Shown: positions 28,487 through 37,644, counted from the first letter of the stretch. The stretch is 64,000 nucleotides of DNA from DASRIA01 sp963816975 (GCA_963816975.1 CAWFMD010000006.1:1-64000), one strand, 5' to 3'. The notes: generated by a model not told the origin, from the sequence alone. Numbers and translations: made by a program.

Positions 28487-31400
28487 ATGTTCAAGGGAGC
28501 GTCGACAGCAACCGCCGTCACGATCGCCGCCTTCGCGCTGTGCGTGTCCCCCACCGCCGCCCAGGTACAGCCGTACCAGACGAACGATTACGGCGGCTTC
28601 CGCAGCATCCTGCCGCCCGGCACCGACGGCAACTTCAGCGCGGCCGATGCGGCCCTGTTCGGATGCTGCGGCACCCATCCCCCCCATGCGGTCGACCAGC
28701 TCTCGATGTACGAGGACCTGGTGTACGCGACACCCGGGCTCACCGCGGCCCAGATCCCGAACTACTTCAAGGACGCGAGCTTCGGTGTTCCCGCCGGCCA
28801 GGCGGAGCGGACCTACAGCCCGCGAGCGGGCCTCACGATCGTGCGCGACAGCGCACACGGCCAGGCCCACATCTACGGCCTGACCCGCGGGGACACGATG
28901 TTTGGCGCGGGCTATGCGGGCGCCGAGGACCGCCTTTTCTTCATGGACGTGCTGCGCCACGCGGGCCGCGGCCAGCTGTCCGGGTTCGCCGGCGGGGCGA
29001 ACAAGGCGATGGACGCCGAAGTCTGGTCGATCGCGCCGTACACCGAGGCGGACATGCAACAGCAGATCGACCTGGCCGACGACTTCTACGGCGCCGAGGG
29101 TGCCCAGCTCCAGCAGGATCTCGACGACTACATCGCCGGCATCAACCAGTTCATCTCCGAGGCCCGCACCGATCCCGCGAAGCTGCCGTTCGAGTACGGC
29201 GCGATCGGCAAGCCCCTCGAGGACTGGAAGGGCACCGACGTGATCGCGACCGCCTCGCTGGTCGGCGGAATCTTCGGCAAGGGCGGCGGCGGCGAGCTCG
29301 AGGCCGCGGCGGCGCTCGAGGAGGCCAAGGACCGCTTCGGCGGCGCCGCCGGCGAGCAGGCCTGGCAGGACTTCCGGCGCCGCGACGATCCCGAGGCGCC
29401 GACCACGGTGAAGGCGGGCAACGGCTCGTTCGACTATCCGCCCGAGCGCGGCACGTCGGGCGTCGCGCTCCCCGACGAGGGCTCGCTCGTGAACCCGCCC
29501 AACAACGGCGGGAGCCTGCTCGGCGGCGCGGGCCTGGGCGGCCTGCTGGGCGGCGTCGGCGGCCTGGGCGCGATGTCCAACGCGCTGTTGATCTCCGGGG
29601 CCGAGTCGGAGTCCGGCCGCCCGGTCGCCGTGATGGGCCCGCAGGTCGCGTACTTCATGCCACAGATCCTCGTCGAGATGGACCTGCACGGCCCCGACAT
29701 CGACGCGCAGGGCGCCGCGTTCCCCGGCATCAGCCCCTACGTACTGCTGGGCCGGGGGCAGGACTATGCCTGGTCGGCCACGTCGGCCGGGCAGGACATC
29801 ATCGACACGTTCGCCGAGCGGCTGTGCGAGCCCGACGGGTCCGCCCCCGACGTGCAGTCCACCCACTACCTCTACAAGGGCGAGTGCCGTGAGATGGAGA
29901 CGCTCACGCGCGTGAACGAGATCACGCCCAACGCGGGCGACCCCTCACCGCCCGAGACGTACACGCTGGAGGCGCAGCGCACCGTGCACGGCATCGTCAG
30001 CAAGCGAGGCACGGTCGACGGCCAGCCCGTGGCGTTCACCAAGCAGCGCTCCACCTATTTCCACGAGGCGGACTCGGCGCGCGCGTTCGCTGCCCTGAAC
30101 CAGCCGTCGAAGGTGCAGGACGCCGAGGACTTCCAGCGGCTCATGCACAAGATCAACTTCACGTTCAACTGGTTCTACGCCGACGACCGCGACATCGCCT
30201 ACTTCAACTCCGGCGACAACCCGGTGCGGGCCGCGGGGGCCGACCCGGACCTGCCCAACTGGGGCACCGGCGAGTACGACTGGCAGGGCTGGGAGACCCA
30301 CTTCAAAAGCGCCGACTACACGCCGTTCGAGGAGCACCCCAGGGTGATCAATCAGGACTACATCACCTCCTGGAACAACAAGCAGGCACCGGGCTACGAC
30401 TCCGCCGACGGCCAGTGGGGCTACGGGCCGCACTACCGCTCGGACTCGCTGGACGAGCAGATCGACCAGCGCCTCGCGGGCTCCGGCAAGATCAGCCTGG
30501 CCGAGGGCATCGACGCGATGGAGTTGGCCGGCACGACCGACCTGCGCGGCAGCCAGGTGCTGCCACTGCTGCTCGACGTGGTGGGCACCCCCAGCGACCC
30601 GCAGTTGGCAAACGCCGTCGGCATCCTGCACGACTGGATCGCCGCGGGCGCGCACCGCGTCGACAAGGACCAGGACGGCCAATACGACCACCCGAACGCG
30701 GTCCAGATCATGGACGCGTGGTGGCCGCGTTTGCTCGAAGCTGAGTTCGAGCCCGCGATGGGCGCCGACTTCTTCGACGCCGTGCACGGCGTGCTCGGCT
30801 TCGACAACGAGCCCAACAACCACGGCGACCACCTCGGGAGCGCATACCAGGACGGCTGGTGGGGCTACGTCTCCAAGGACCTGCGGCGGCTGCTCGGGCA
30901 GCCGGTGTCGGACGGCTTCTCGCGCACGTACTGCGGGAACGGCTCGCTCAGCGCGTGCCGCGACGCGCTGCGCCAGGCACTTGCCGACGCACTCGCGGTG
31001 CCCGCGAGCACCCTCTACGACGAGGACTCGGCAACGGCCGGCGTGCAGCGGGTTGACACCTGCCCCGCCGGCAACAGCGACCAGTGGTGCTTCGACTCCG
31101 TGCGCTTCCGCCCGATCGGAGCGGTCACGGTCCGCACCATCCATTGGATCAACCGCCCGACGTTCCAGCAGGCCGTCGAGGTGCAGGGGCACCGGCCCCG
31201 CGGTTACGTGCGGCCGAAAGGCGCAACGCCGCTGCGCGTGGCGCTCGTGCCCGCCTTCAAGGCCTGCGCCGCGCCCGACCGCCAGCACGGCCCGCCACTC
31301 GGCTTCGGGTCGTGCAACCCGCCCGAGCAGCGATCCGACTACCTCACGATCGGGGCGCCGGACGCCAACGGCAAGCCGGCGAACTCGGCCGGGCACGTGA

Positions 31401-31831
31401 ACTTCTCGGTGCTGGTCGGCAACCCGTCGACGCCCGCGGACGAGGCCGATGTGAGCGTCACGCTGAGCCTCACCGACGTGCGCCAGCGCAACGACCTCTC
31501 CGACTACACGGGCCAGCTGCAGGTCGACACGCTCGTGCGCATCACGGACCGCGACAACGAGGTCGCCGCGGGCGGCGGGTCGGACCCCGCGACCGTGAGC
31601 GACTTCCCGCTCGCCGTGCCCGCCGCCTGCACGGCCACGGCCGACCCGGCGATCGGCGGGGAGTGCGGTGTGTCGACCACGCTCGATGCGCTCGTGCCGG
31701 GCACGATCAAGGAGGGCGATCGCGCCTCCTGGCAGCTCGGCGGCGTGCAGGTGTTCGACGGCGGCGCGGACGGCGTGCTGTCCACCACGCCGAACACGCT
31801 GTTCGCCCGGCAGGGCGTGTTCGTCCCGTAG
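28487..31831 (+). CDS. Secreted penicillin-acylase-family (S45) Ntn hydrolase with extra C-terminal domain
   Basis: 1114 residues from ATG 28487 (GGGAGAGGG upstream). A signal peptide (TATAVTIAAFALCVSPTAAQ) is followed by the acylase alpha region: LTIVRDSAHGQAHIYGLTRG and FGAGYAGAEDRLFFMDVLRH. A glycine-rich spacer leads to AMSNALLISGAESESGRPV; the Ser of MSNA (about residue 364) is the expected N-terminal nucleophile after autocleavage. Later landmarks are NFTFNWFYADDRDIAYFNSG and GDNPVRAAG. The last ~213 residues, from about 31190, form a separate domain also found in the protein at 34826. It is divergent from the beta-helix pair. The substrate could be an acyl-homoserine lactone, a beta-lactam or another amide; sequence alone does not say. 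Confidence 0.9.
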   Translation: MFKGASTATAVTIAAFALCVSPTAAQVQPYQTNDYGGFRSILPPGTDGNFSAADAALFGCCGTHPPHAVDQLSMYEDLVYATPGLTAAQIPNYFKDASFGVPAGQAERTYSPRAGLTIVRDSAHGQAHIYGLTRGDTMFGAGYAGAEDRLFFMDVLRHAGRGQLSGFAGGANKAMDAEVWSIAPYTEADMQQQIDLADDFYGAEGAQLQQDLDDYIAGINQFISEARTDPAKLPFEYGAIGKPLEDWKGTDVIATASLVGGIFGKGGGGELEAAAALEEAKDRFGGAAGEQAWQDFRRRDDPEAPTTVKAGNGSFDYPPERGTSGVALPDEGSLVNPPNNGGSLLGGAGLGGLLGGVGGLGAMSNALLISGAESESGRPVAVMGPQVAYFMPQILVEMDLHGPDIDAQGAAFPGISPYVLLGRGQDYAWSATSAGQDIIDTFAERLCEPDGSAPDVQSTHYLYKGECREMETLTRVNEITPNAGDPSPPETYTLEAQRTVHGIVSKRGTVDGQPVAFTKQRSTYFHEADSARAFAALNQPSKVQDAEDFQRLMHKINFTFNWFYADDRDIAYFNSGDNPVRAAGADPDLPNWGTGEYDWQGWETHFKSADYTPFEEHPRVINQDYITSWNNKQAPGYDSADGQWGYGPHYRSDSLDEQIDQRLAGSGKISLAEGIDAMELAGTTDLRGSQVLPLLLDVVGTPSDPQLANAVGILHDWIAAGAHRVDKDQDGQYDHPNAVQIMDAWWPRLLEAEFEPAMGADFFDAVHGVLGFDNEPNNHGDHLGSAYQDGWWGYVSKDLRRLLGQPVSDGFSRTYCGNGSLSACRDALRQALADALAVPASTLYDEDSATAGVQRVDTCPAGNSDQWCFDSVRFRPIGAVTVRTIHWINRPTFQQAVEVQGHRPRGYVRPKGATPLRVALVPAFKACAAPDRQHGPPLGFGSCNPPEQRSDYLTIGAPDANGKPANSAGHVNFSVLVGNPSTPADEADVSVTLSLTDVRQRNDLSDYTGQLQVDTLVRITDRDNEVAAGGGSDPATVSDFPLAVPAACTATADPAIGGECGVSTTLDALVPGTIKEGDRASWQLGGVQVFDGGADGVLSTTPNTLFARQGVFVP
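31190..31831 (+). other. C-terminal surface-type domain, copy 1 (of acylase)
   Basis: About 213 residues beginning near RGYVRPKGATPLRVALVPAF and ending in NTLFARQGVFVP. Four cysteines (KACAAP, GSCNPP, AACTATADP, GGECGV) are all kept in the second copy at 34826-35460. Motifs SLTDVR and DYTGQLQ are also shared. I do not recognise a named family. Confidence 0.75.
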
Positions 31832-31906
31832 CGAGGCGCAGCTTCGAGACACGGTGCAACGGGGCTGTCGGCGGGAGTATTTGCGGCAGGCTGCCACCAT
31901 CCCCCG

Positions 31907-32572
31907 ATGCGAAGACACGATCTGGTGGCCACGCTCGGCCCCGGGGCGCGGGCGGGTATCCCGTTCGGCGCGGCGGGCCTGCTGCTGGGCATCTCCTTCG
32001 GCGTGGTGGCCGAGCCCGTGATGGGTCACGTCGCCCCGATCGCGATGTCCGCGATCGTGTTCGCGGGCGCGGCCCAGTTCGCCGCCACCGCCGTGCTGGC
32101 CGACGGCGGCAGCGCCGCCGCAGCGATCGTCGCCGGCATCCTGCTGAACCTGCGGTTCATCCCCATGGGAATCGCGATCGCTCCCTCCCTGCGCGGCCGG
32201 CCGGCCTCCCGCGCCGCGGTCGGCCAGGGCATGGTCGACGCGTCATGGGCGATCGCGAACCGCGGCGGCGGGCGCTTCGACATCCCCTACATGCTGGGTG
32301 CCACGCTCGTGCAGTACCCCGCGTGGGTGGCGGGAGCGGCGATCGGCGCGCTGGGCGGCAACGTGATCGGAAGCCCCGGCGACCTCGGGCTCGATGCCAT
32401 CTTCCCGGCCTTCTTCCTCGCGCTGCTCGTGAACGAGCTGCGCGACGGGACGACCGTCGGCGCGGCGCTGATCGGAGCGGCGCTGGCGCTCGCGCTCACG
32501 CCGTTCGTGCCGCCCGGGATCCCGGTGCTCGCCGCGTGTGCCGGCGCGACGCTGGGGCTGGTGCGCCGATGA
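31907..32572 (+). CDS. azlC: AzlC-family branched-chain amino acid exporter subunit
   Basis: 221 residues. RAGIPFGAAGLLLGISFGVV, SAIVFAGAAQFAATAVLADG, LLNLRFIPMGIAIAPSLRG and VDASWAIANRGGGRFD follow the AzlC pattern, with helices continuing to the end (VPPGIPVLAACAGATLGLV). AzlC is the large subunit of a two-part exporter of branched-chain amino acids or similar compounds. Its stop overlaps the azlD start (ATGA), confirming the pair. Starts at ATG 31907; the next possible upstream start is unsupported. Confidence 0.92.
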   Translation: MRRHDLVATLGPGARAGIPFGAAGLLLGISFGVVAEPVMGHVAPIAMSAIVFAGAAQFAATAVLADGGSAAAAIVAGILLNLRFIPMGIAIAPSLRGRPASRAAVGQGMVDASWAIANRGGGRFDIPYMLGATLVQYPAWVAGAAIGALGGNVIGSPGDLGLDAIFPAFFLALLVNELRDGTTVGAALIGAALALALTPFVPPGIPVLAACAGATLGLVRR

Positions 32573-32877
32573 GCGACGTGTGGGTCACGATCGCCGCGCT
32601 GGCAGGCGCCACCGCCCTGATCAAGGCGTCGGGGCCGGTGGTCCTGGGCAACCGCTCGCTGCCGCCTGCGGCGCTGCGCGTGATCACGTTGCTGGCCGCG
32701 GCGCTGCTGGCGGCGCTGGTGGTGACCCAGACGTTCTCCGGCGATCAGGAGCTCGCGCTGGACGCCCGGGCGGCCGGCCTGGCGGCGGCGGGCGCAGCGC
32801 TGGCGGTGCGCCGCTCGCTGGTCGTCACGATGCTGAGCGCCGCGCTCGCCACGGCGCTTGTGCGCGCGATGACGTAG
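32569..32877 (+). CDS. azlD: AzlD-family branched-chain amino acid exporter subunit
   Basis: 102 residues, three hydrophobic helices: VWVTIAALAGATALIKASGP, RVITLLAAALLAALVVTQTF and LAAAGAALAVRRSLVVTMLS. The first helix with IKASGPVVLG is typical of AzlD, the small subunit that works with AzlC. It overlaps azlC by 4 bp. GC-rich linkers and length are normal for the family. Confidence 0.9.
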   Translation: MSDVWVTIAALAGATALIKASGPVVLGNRSLPPAALRVITLLAAALLAALVVTQTFSGDQELALDARAAGLAAAGAALAVRRSLVVTMLSAALATALVRAMT

Positions 32878-32924
32878 CGCACGCGCCGCGCCGACGCGCG
32901 CCCGATCGCTCCTAGAATCGGCGG

Positions 32925-34067
32925 ATGGAAGCGCCGGAGCCCTACCGCGTCGCGCTGCTGGACTGGCTCGCCTGTGCGGTGGCTGGATCCGGGGAGCAGG
33001 CCGCTTTGGCCGCGCGGACCGCCGGTGACAGCATCCTCGACCGCGTGACCGCGGCCGGCTGCGCCGGCCACGTGCTCGACTACGACGACACGTACTCCCC
33101 CGGCCTGGTGCATGCCAGCGCCCCCGTGGCGCCGGTGGCGCTGCTGCTGGGCGCCGCGCTCGGGTCCGACCTGGGAGCCGTGCTGAGCGCGTACGCGGCC
33201 GGGTTCGAGATGACGGCGGCGCTCGCGCGCGCCGGTCACCCGGCGCTCTACGAGCGCGGCTGGCACCCCACCGCCGTGTGCGGGACGGCCGGCGCCGCGG
33301 TCGCCGCGGCCCGGCTGCTCGGCCTCACCGCGTCGCGCGCCGACGACGCCGTGGCGCTCGCGCTGCTGCGCGCGGGCGGGTTGCGCGCGGCGTTCGGGTC
33401 GGATGGCAAGGCCCTGCAGGTGGGGATGGCGGCGGGCGCCGGACTCCAGGCGGCGCGGATCGCCGAGGCTGGCGCCCGCGTGCCCAAGGACGCCGTGTCG
33501 CGCGGCCCCGCCGGCTTCGGCGACGTGTTCGGCGTTCCCTGGCCGGATGCCGCCGCGCTCGCGGTGCACGAGAACTGGATCAAGGCCTATCCCTGCTGTC
33601 TCGCCACGCACAGCGCGATCGAGGCCGCGCTCGGGCTGCGCGGCGCGTACGCGCCGCCGGCTGCCGTGACGGTCACCGTGCATCCGCTCGCACGTGCGGC
33701 GGCAGCCCTGGACGACGCGTGCGACGGCCTGCAGGCGAAGTTCTCGATCCCCTACCTGACCGCCTTCGCGCTGCTGCGGGGAGCGCCCACGGTGGCGAGC
33801 TTTGGGGGCGTCGACGAGCAGGTGCGCGCGCTCGCACGACACGTGTCGGTGCGCACCGACACGGCGCTTGCCGAGATGGAGGCGCGCGTCGAGGTCGGGG
33901 GCGCGCCGCCGGCACGGGTCCGGTCGCCGCTGGGCTCGCCCGGGCAGCCGATGGACGCGCAGCGCCTGCGCCAAAAGGCGCGTGACCTGGCCGGGGACCG
34001 CCTCGACGGCGTGCTCGACGACCCCTCCACGCCGGCGGCGCGGGTGGTCGCGGCAGCCGGGCTGTGA
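32925..34067 (+). CDS. MmgE/PrpD family protein
   Basis: 380 residues. Landmarks of the family are LLDWLACAVAGSGEQAAL, GHVLDYDDTYSPGLVHASAP, AYAAGFEMTAALARAGHPAL, RGWHPTAVCGTAGAAVAAAR, GSDGKALQVGMAAGAGLQAA and NWIKAYPCCLATHSAIEAAL. These include the His/Asp residues of the 2-methylcitrate dehydratase / cis-aconitate decarboxylase fold. It is short at both ends (usual length ~450). In PrpD relatives it dehydrates 2-methylcitrate, but no prpC or prpB is nearby, so the substrate is open. Ends convergently, 12 bp from an enoyl-CoA hydratase. Confidence 0.88.
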   Translation: MEAPEPYRVALLDWLACAVAGSGEQAALAARTAGDSILDRVTAAGCAGHVLDYDDTYSPGLVHASAPVAPVALLLGAALGSDLGAVLSAYAAGFEMTAALARAGHPALYERGWHPTAVCGTAGAAVAAARLLGLTASRADDAVALALLRAGGLRAAFGSDGKALQVGMAAGAGLQAARIAEAGARVPKDAVSRGPAGFGDVFGVPWPDAAALAVHENWIKAYPCCLATHSAIEAALGLRGAYAPPAAVTVTVHPLARAAAALDDACDGLQAKFSIPYLTAFALLRGAPTVASFGGVDEQVRALARHVSVRTDTALAEMEARVEVGGAPPARVRSPLGSPGQPMDAQRLRQKARDLAGDRLDGVLDDPSTPAARVVAAAGL

Positions 34068-34079
34068 CGGTACCTACAC

Positions 34080-34802
34080 CTACGCGGCGGGCTCGGGCTC
34101 GCCGTCGAGCAGCGCCGCCCGGAACACGCGTTCCTCCTCCTCGAACAGGGCTCCCCATGTGCGCTCGCCGTCGAGCAGGATGCGGCGCTTCGTCTCCGCG
34201 AGCGCCGCGCGCGGCAAGCGCGCGATCGCCGCGCCTTGCTCGAGGGCGACCGGCAGCAGCTCGGCGGGCGCGCAGACCTGGCTCGCGATGCCCAGCCGCT
34301 GCGCAGCGGCGGCGTCCACCACCCGCCCGGTGAGGCACAGGTCCCGTGCAACCGCGGGACTGAGCGCCGCGCGGGCGGCGGCGTAGCTCGGCGGGATCCC
34401 GATCGGCAGCTCCGGATAGCCGAACGTCGCCAGCTCCGATGCGATCCGCATGTCGCACAGCAACGCGAGCGCGAACCCGCCCGCGAGCGCGGGCCCGTTG
34501 ACCGCGGCCACCACCGGCTTCGGGCAGCGGCCGACGGCGTGGAAGGCGCCGGTGCTGGTCTCGACCAGGCGGCGCCTGTGCTCGATGTCTCCGCCGAACT
34601 GGGCGGTGTCCATGCCCGCGCAGAAGGCGCTTCCGGCGCCGGTCAGGACGATGCAGGCGACGCCGTCGTCGCGGGCGAGCCGCTCGAACGCATCTTTCAA
34701 CTCGAGGCGGAGGTCGATCGACAGCGCGTTGCGCTTCTCCGGCCGCTGCAGCGTGACGAGGGCCACGGCGCCCTGCGGCTCGATCGACAGCAGTCCCGCC
34801 AC
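34080..34802 (-). CDS. Enoyl-CoA hydratase/isomerase family protein
   Basis: 240 residues. The crotonase fold is clear: VALVTLQRPEKRNALSIDLR, GVACIVLTGAGSAFCAGMDT (oxyanion hole region, about residues 50-69), KPVVAAVNGPALAGGFALAL (second oxyanion-hole strand and glycine-rich helix), and FGYPELPIGIPPSYAAAR. The catalytic acids of true hydratases are not plainly both present (the ELPIG region has one Glu), so isomerase or hydrolase activity is possible. It stands alone, convergent with MmgE/PrpD. Confidence 0.9.
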   Translation of the reverse strand: MAGLLSIEPQGAVALVTLQRPEKRNALSIDLRLELKDAFERLARDDGVACIVLTGAGSAFCAGMDTAQFGGDIEHRRRLVETSTGAFHAVGRCPKPVVAAVNGPALAGGFALALLCDMRIASELATFGYPELPIGIPPSYAAARAALSPAVARDLCLTGRVVDAAAAQRLGIASQVCAPAELLPVALEQGAAIARLPRAALAETKRRILLDGERTWGALFEEEERVFRAALLDGEPEPAA

Positions 34803-34825
34803 GCGGACCAGCCTACGGAATCACG

Positions 34826-35460
34826 CTAAGGGACGAAGATGCCCTGGGTCGCGAAGAGCGTGTTGGGCGTCGTGGACACCACGCCGTCCGAGCCGCCGTC
34901 GTTCACCAGCAGCTTGTCGAACTGCCAGATCGCCCGCTTGCCCTCGGCCACGGCGCCCGGCGTGACGGCGTCGAACGTGGTGGTGATCGAACACGTCGAT
35001 CCGATCGCAGCGTCCCCGGTGGCCGTGCACGGGACGGTGACGGGGAATCCGATCTCGCTGCCGGTCGCGGACTCGGTCCCCGACGGGCCGCTCAGCTTGT
35101 CCGTGATCCGCACGGTGGTGGTCGCTTGCAGCTGACCCGTGTAGTCGGCCAGGGTGTCCCCTCGCCGCACGTCGGTGAGGCTCAGCGCGAAGGCGACGTC
35201 CGAGTCGTCGACGCCCCCCGGCACTCCCACAACTGCCTGGTACCGCGCACTGCCGGATGAGTTGGCCACCTTGGCGTTGGCGTCGGGAGAACCCACCGTC
35301 AGGTGGGTCGACTCGAGCACGGGCGGACTGCAGGACGGGTGTGCCAGCGGCGGGCCGTGGGTGCGGTTCGGCGCGGCGCACGGCCTGAACGCCGGCACGA
35401 GCGAGACCCGGAGCGGGGTGGCGCCCTTCGGCCTCGCGTAGCCGGCCACATCCGCGACGT
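34826..35460 (-). other. C-terminal surface-type domain, copy 2 (of nine-repeat protein)
   Basis: About 210 residues, from YARPKGATPLRV to NTLFATQGIFVP, aligning without large gaps to the acylase C-terminus. Roughly half of the positions agree by eye, including all four cysteines and the strings HGPPL, SLTDVR, DYTGQLQ, RITD and NTLFA. Confidence 0.75.
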
Positions 35461-37009
35461 ACACGTCGCGCGCCGCGTCGGTGTCGCTCGTCATCAGCGA
35501 CTCGCGCGTATCGAAGAAGACCCGCGCGCCGTCAGCGGAGACGCCGTCGAAGAACGCCGCGATCGCACCGTTTCCGCCGGACGGCCCGAACGAGATGTGC
35601 GTGGTCGCGCCGGCGTAGCGCTCGTACACGTCGGTGGAGCTGTCGGTGTCGCTCGCCACGAGCTTCTCGGCCGTCTCGATCAACACCCGGGCGCCGTCGA
35701 GGGACGCTCCACCGAGGCTCGCGTCGAAGGCCCCGTTTCCGCCCGCGGGTCCGGTCGAGAGCAGCGTGGTGGTGCCGCCAGACCGCTCGTAGACGTCGAA
35801 CGCCGAATCGGCGTCGCCACCCCCGAGCTGCTCCTGCGTCTCGAAGAACACCCGCGTGCCAAGCGCCGAGCTCTCGACGAAGCGCGCATCGAAGGCGCCG
35901 TTGCCCGGCGTTCCGGCGGACACCAGCTCGGTGGTGCCTCCGGAGCGCTCGTACACGTCGACGAACGAGTCCGTGTCGCCGGCCGCCAGCGGCTCGCGAG
36001 TCTCGAAGAACACGCGCGACCCGTCGCTCGAGCTCCCCTCCCAGCCGGCCGCGAACGGGCCGCTTCCGCCGGCGGACACGAGGCTGGTCGCGCCGCTGAA
36101 GCGCTCGTACACGTCCCTGCTCACGTCCGCGTCGGAGGGTGAGAAGGACTCGTCCGTCTCGAAGAACACGCGTGTGCCGTTCGCCGACGCGCCGCGGTAG
36201 GCCGCGTCCTTGGGCCCGTTGCCGGCGGACGTGCCGGTCGAGATCAGGGTGGTCGCGCCCGCTGCGCGCTGATACACGTCGTACGTGGTGTCGGTGTCGC
36301 CGGCCACCAGGGACTCCTCCGTTTCGAAGAACACGCGAGTGCCGTCGTCGGAGATGGCGGCGAAATACGCCGGGACCGGATCGTTGCCGGGCGTGCCCGT
36401 GGACGCCAGCGTCGTCGTCACGTCCGTGCGCTCGTACACATCGGTGCTGGCGTCCGTGTCGCCGCTCACGAGCGACTCATCCGTCTCGAAGAAGACGCGT
36501 GTGCCGTCGTCGGACACCGCGCGGAAGAAGGCGTCGAAGTCGCCGTTGCCCCCGGCCGGCCCGGCCGACACCAGGTTGGTCGTCGAGCCGACGCGCTCGT
36601 ACACGTCGAAGAAGGCGTCGGTATCAGCGGCGACCAGCGCTTCGTCCGTCTCGAAGTACGCCCGCGTGCCGTCGGGTGACGTAGCCGAGGGAAACACGTC
36701 CTCGAAGGCGTCGTCGCCGTCGAGGGGCCCCGTCGAGATCAGGGTCGTGGTGCCGCCCTCGCGGCGGTAGAGGTCGTACGTCGTGTCCGTGTCCGACGCG
36801 ACCAGCGACTCGGGCGTCTCGAAGAACACCCGTGCGCCGTTGACCGATGCGAAGCTGAAGAACACGTCGGGGGTGCCGTTGCCGCCCGCCGGCCCGATCG
36901 ACAGGAGGTCCTTCGACGAGTGGCTCGCCTGGGCCACAGGCGCCACCACGGCAACGGCCGTGGCCGCGAGCATCGCCAACCGCAGGCCCATCCGCGCGTT
37001 TTGTGCCAC
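34826..37009 (-). CDS. Secreted repeat protein with nine ~58-residue repeats and the shared C-terminal domain
   Basis: 727 residues from GTG 37009 (GGAGA just upstream; ATG 36991 is the alternative). A signal peptide (LRLAMLAATAVAVVAPVAQA) is followed by nine repeats built on a D/NGTRVFFETDESLV core, then DTDxxxDVYER and TTLxSxG, from about residue 35 to 515. The pattern (strand, acidic turn, strand) resembles a WD40/TolB-type beta-propeller. The repeats carry many Asp-Thr-Asp triplets that could bind calcium. The last ~210 residues (YARPKGATPLRVSLVPAFRP to NTLFATQGIFVP) match the C-terminus of the acylase at 28487. No enzymatic motif is seen; a surface or adhesive role is inferred. Confidence 0.85.
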   Translation of the reverse strand: MAQNARMGLRLAMLAATAVAVVAPVAQASHSSKDLLSIGPAGGNGTPDVFFSFASVNGARVFFETPESLVASDTDTTYDLYRREGGTTTLISTGPLDGDDAFEDVFPSATSPDGTRAYFETDEALVAADTDAFFDVYERVGSTTNLVSAGPAGGNGDFDAFFRAVSDDGTRVFFETDESLVSGDTDASTDVYERTDVTTTLASTGTPGNDPVPAYFAAISDDGTRVFFETEESLVAGDTDTTYDVYQRAAGATTLISTGTSAGNGPKDAAYRGASANGTRVFFETDESFSPSDADVSRDVYERFSGATSLVSAGGSGPFAAGWEGSSSDGSRVFFETREPLAAGDTDSFVDVYERSGGTTELVSAGTPGNGAFDARFVESSALGTRVFFETQEQLGGGDADSAFDVYERSGGTTTLLSTGPAGGNGAFDASLGGASLDGARVLIETAEKLVASDTDSSTDVYERYAGATTHISFGPSGGNGAIAAFFDGVSADGARVFFDTRESLMTSDTDAARDVYVADVAGYARPKGATPLRVSLVPAFRPCAAPNRTHGPPLAHPSCSPPVLESTHLTVGSPDANAKVANSSGSARYQAVVGVPGGVDDSDVAFALSLTDVRRGDTLADYTGQLQATTTVRITDKLSGPSGTESATGSEIGFPVTVPCTATGDAAIGSTCSITTTFDAVTPGAVAEGKRAIWQFDKLLVNDGGSDGVVSTTPNTLFATQGIFVP

Positions 37010-37262
37010 CAATCTCCGCCTCTCCCCGGTGCGCAGCCACGATTGGCCGGGCCTCGTCGCGCCAATAAACACAAGCGTGGGAGCCCTGTCAAGGCGCCCG
37101 ACGACTATTTCCGTTGGATCGGGGGTAGTTGTACGAGCAGGACATCGGGGCCCTGACGCCTTCCAACGGGCGTCGCGGAGGAAGGGCCTCCGGCGGTGAG
37201 TGGTTCCAGCCGCGATTTTGATCCGCTGACACGTATCGAGAGTCGACCATCAGAGGTGCCGA

Positions 37263-37644
37263 ATGACGGAGTGGAAGTTCCTAACGAACCACGCTCATGT
37301 GCTGCTGTGCGTTGCCCATGAGCCGCAGATCCGTCTGAGGGAGATCGCCGACGCTGTCGGGATCACAGAGCGGGCCGCCCACCGGATCATCGCCGAGCTG
37401 GAAGACGGCGGCTACATCTCGCGGGAGCGCCGCGGCCGCCGGAACCTCTACCGCTTCCATTCCGCGGCCGTCATGACCCACCCCAACTTCCGGAACTCCA
37501 TGCTCGGGGAGCTGACCCTCAGCGAGCTGGTCGCCCCCTTCATCGATCCCGGAACTCATGGCAACGGGCACGCCGCCACCAACGGGCACGCCGCCACCAA
37601 CGGCGCCGCGCCAGGCTGCGCGCCGTCGACGCCCAGGGCTAGCG
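37263..37644 (+). CDS. Winged-helix (MarR/ArsR-like) regulator; 3' end uncertain
   Basis: Starts at ATG 37263, with GAGGTG 5-6 bp upstream. The first 80 residues form a winged helix: VLLCVAHEPQIRLREIADAV, GITERAAHRIIAELEDGGYI, SRERRGRRNLYRF. After ELVAPFIDPG comes a low-complexity linker with an 18-bp tandem duplication (37563-37598, encoding NGHAATNGHAATNG). No in-frame stop occurs until 38219, which would run through the whole antisense DUF305 gene. A stop in another frame (TAG near 37641) follows AVDAQG, so a one-base error near 37,600-37,630 is likely and the protein is probably ~127 residues. I place the end there. Confidence 0.7.

Noticed and set aside
26582..29866. 1094-residue open frame on - spanning past the beta-helix gene into the acylase region
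   Set aside because: The part beyond 28291 is antisense to the well-supported acylase gene and low in similarity to anything; the ribosome-binding site and signal peptide place the start at 28291.
29945..32029. 694-residue antisense open frame over the acylase and AzlC genes
   Set aside because: A product of high GC content; the composition (His/Arg/Val-rich) is typical of a shadow frame.
37563..37598. CRISPR-like repeat
   Set aside because: Just two adjacent 18-bp units without spacers inside a coding linker; no cas genes.
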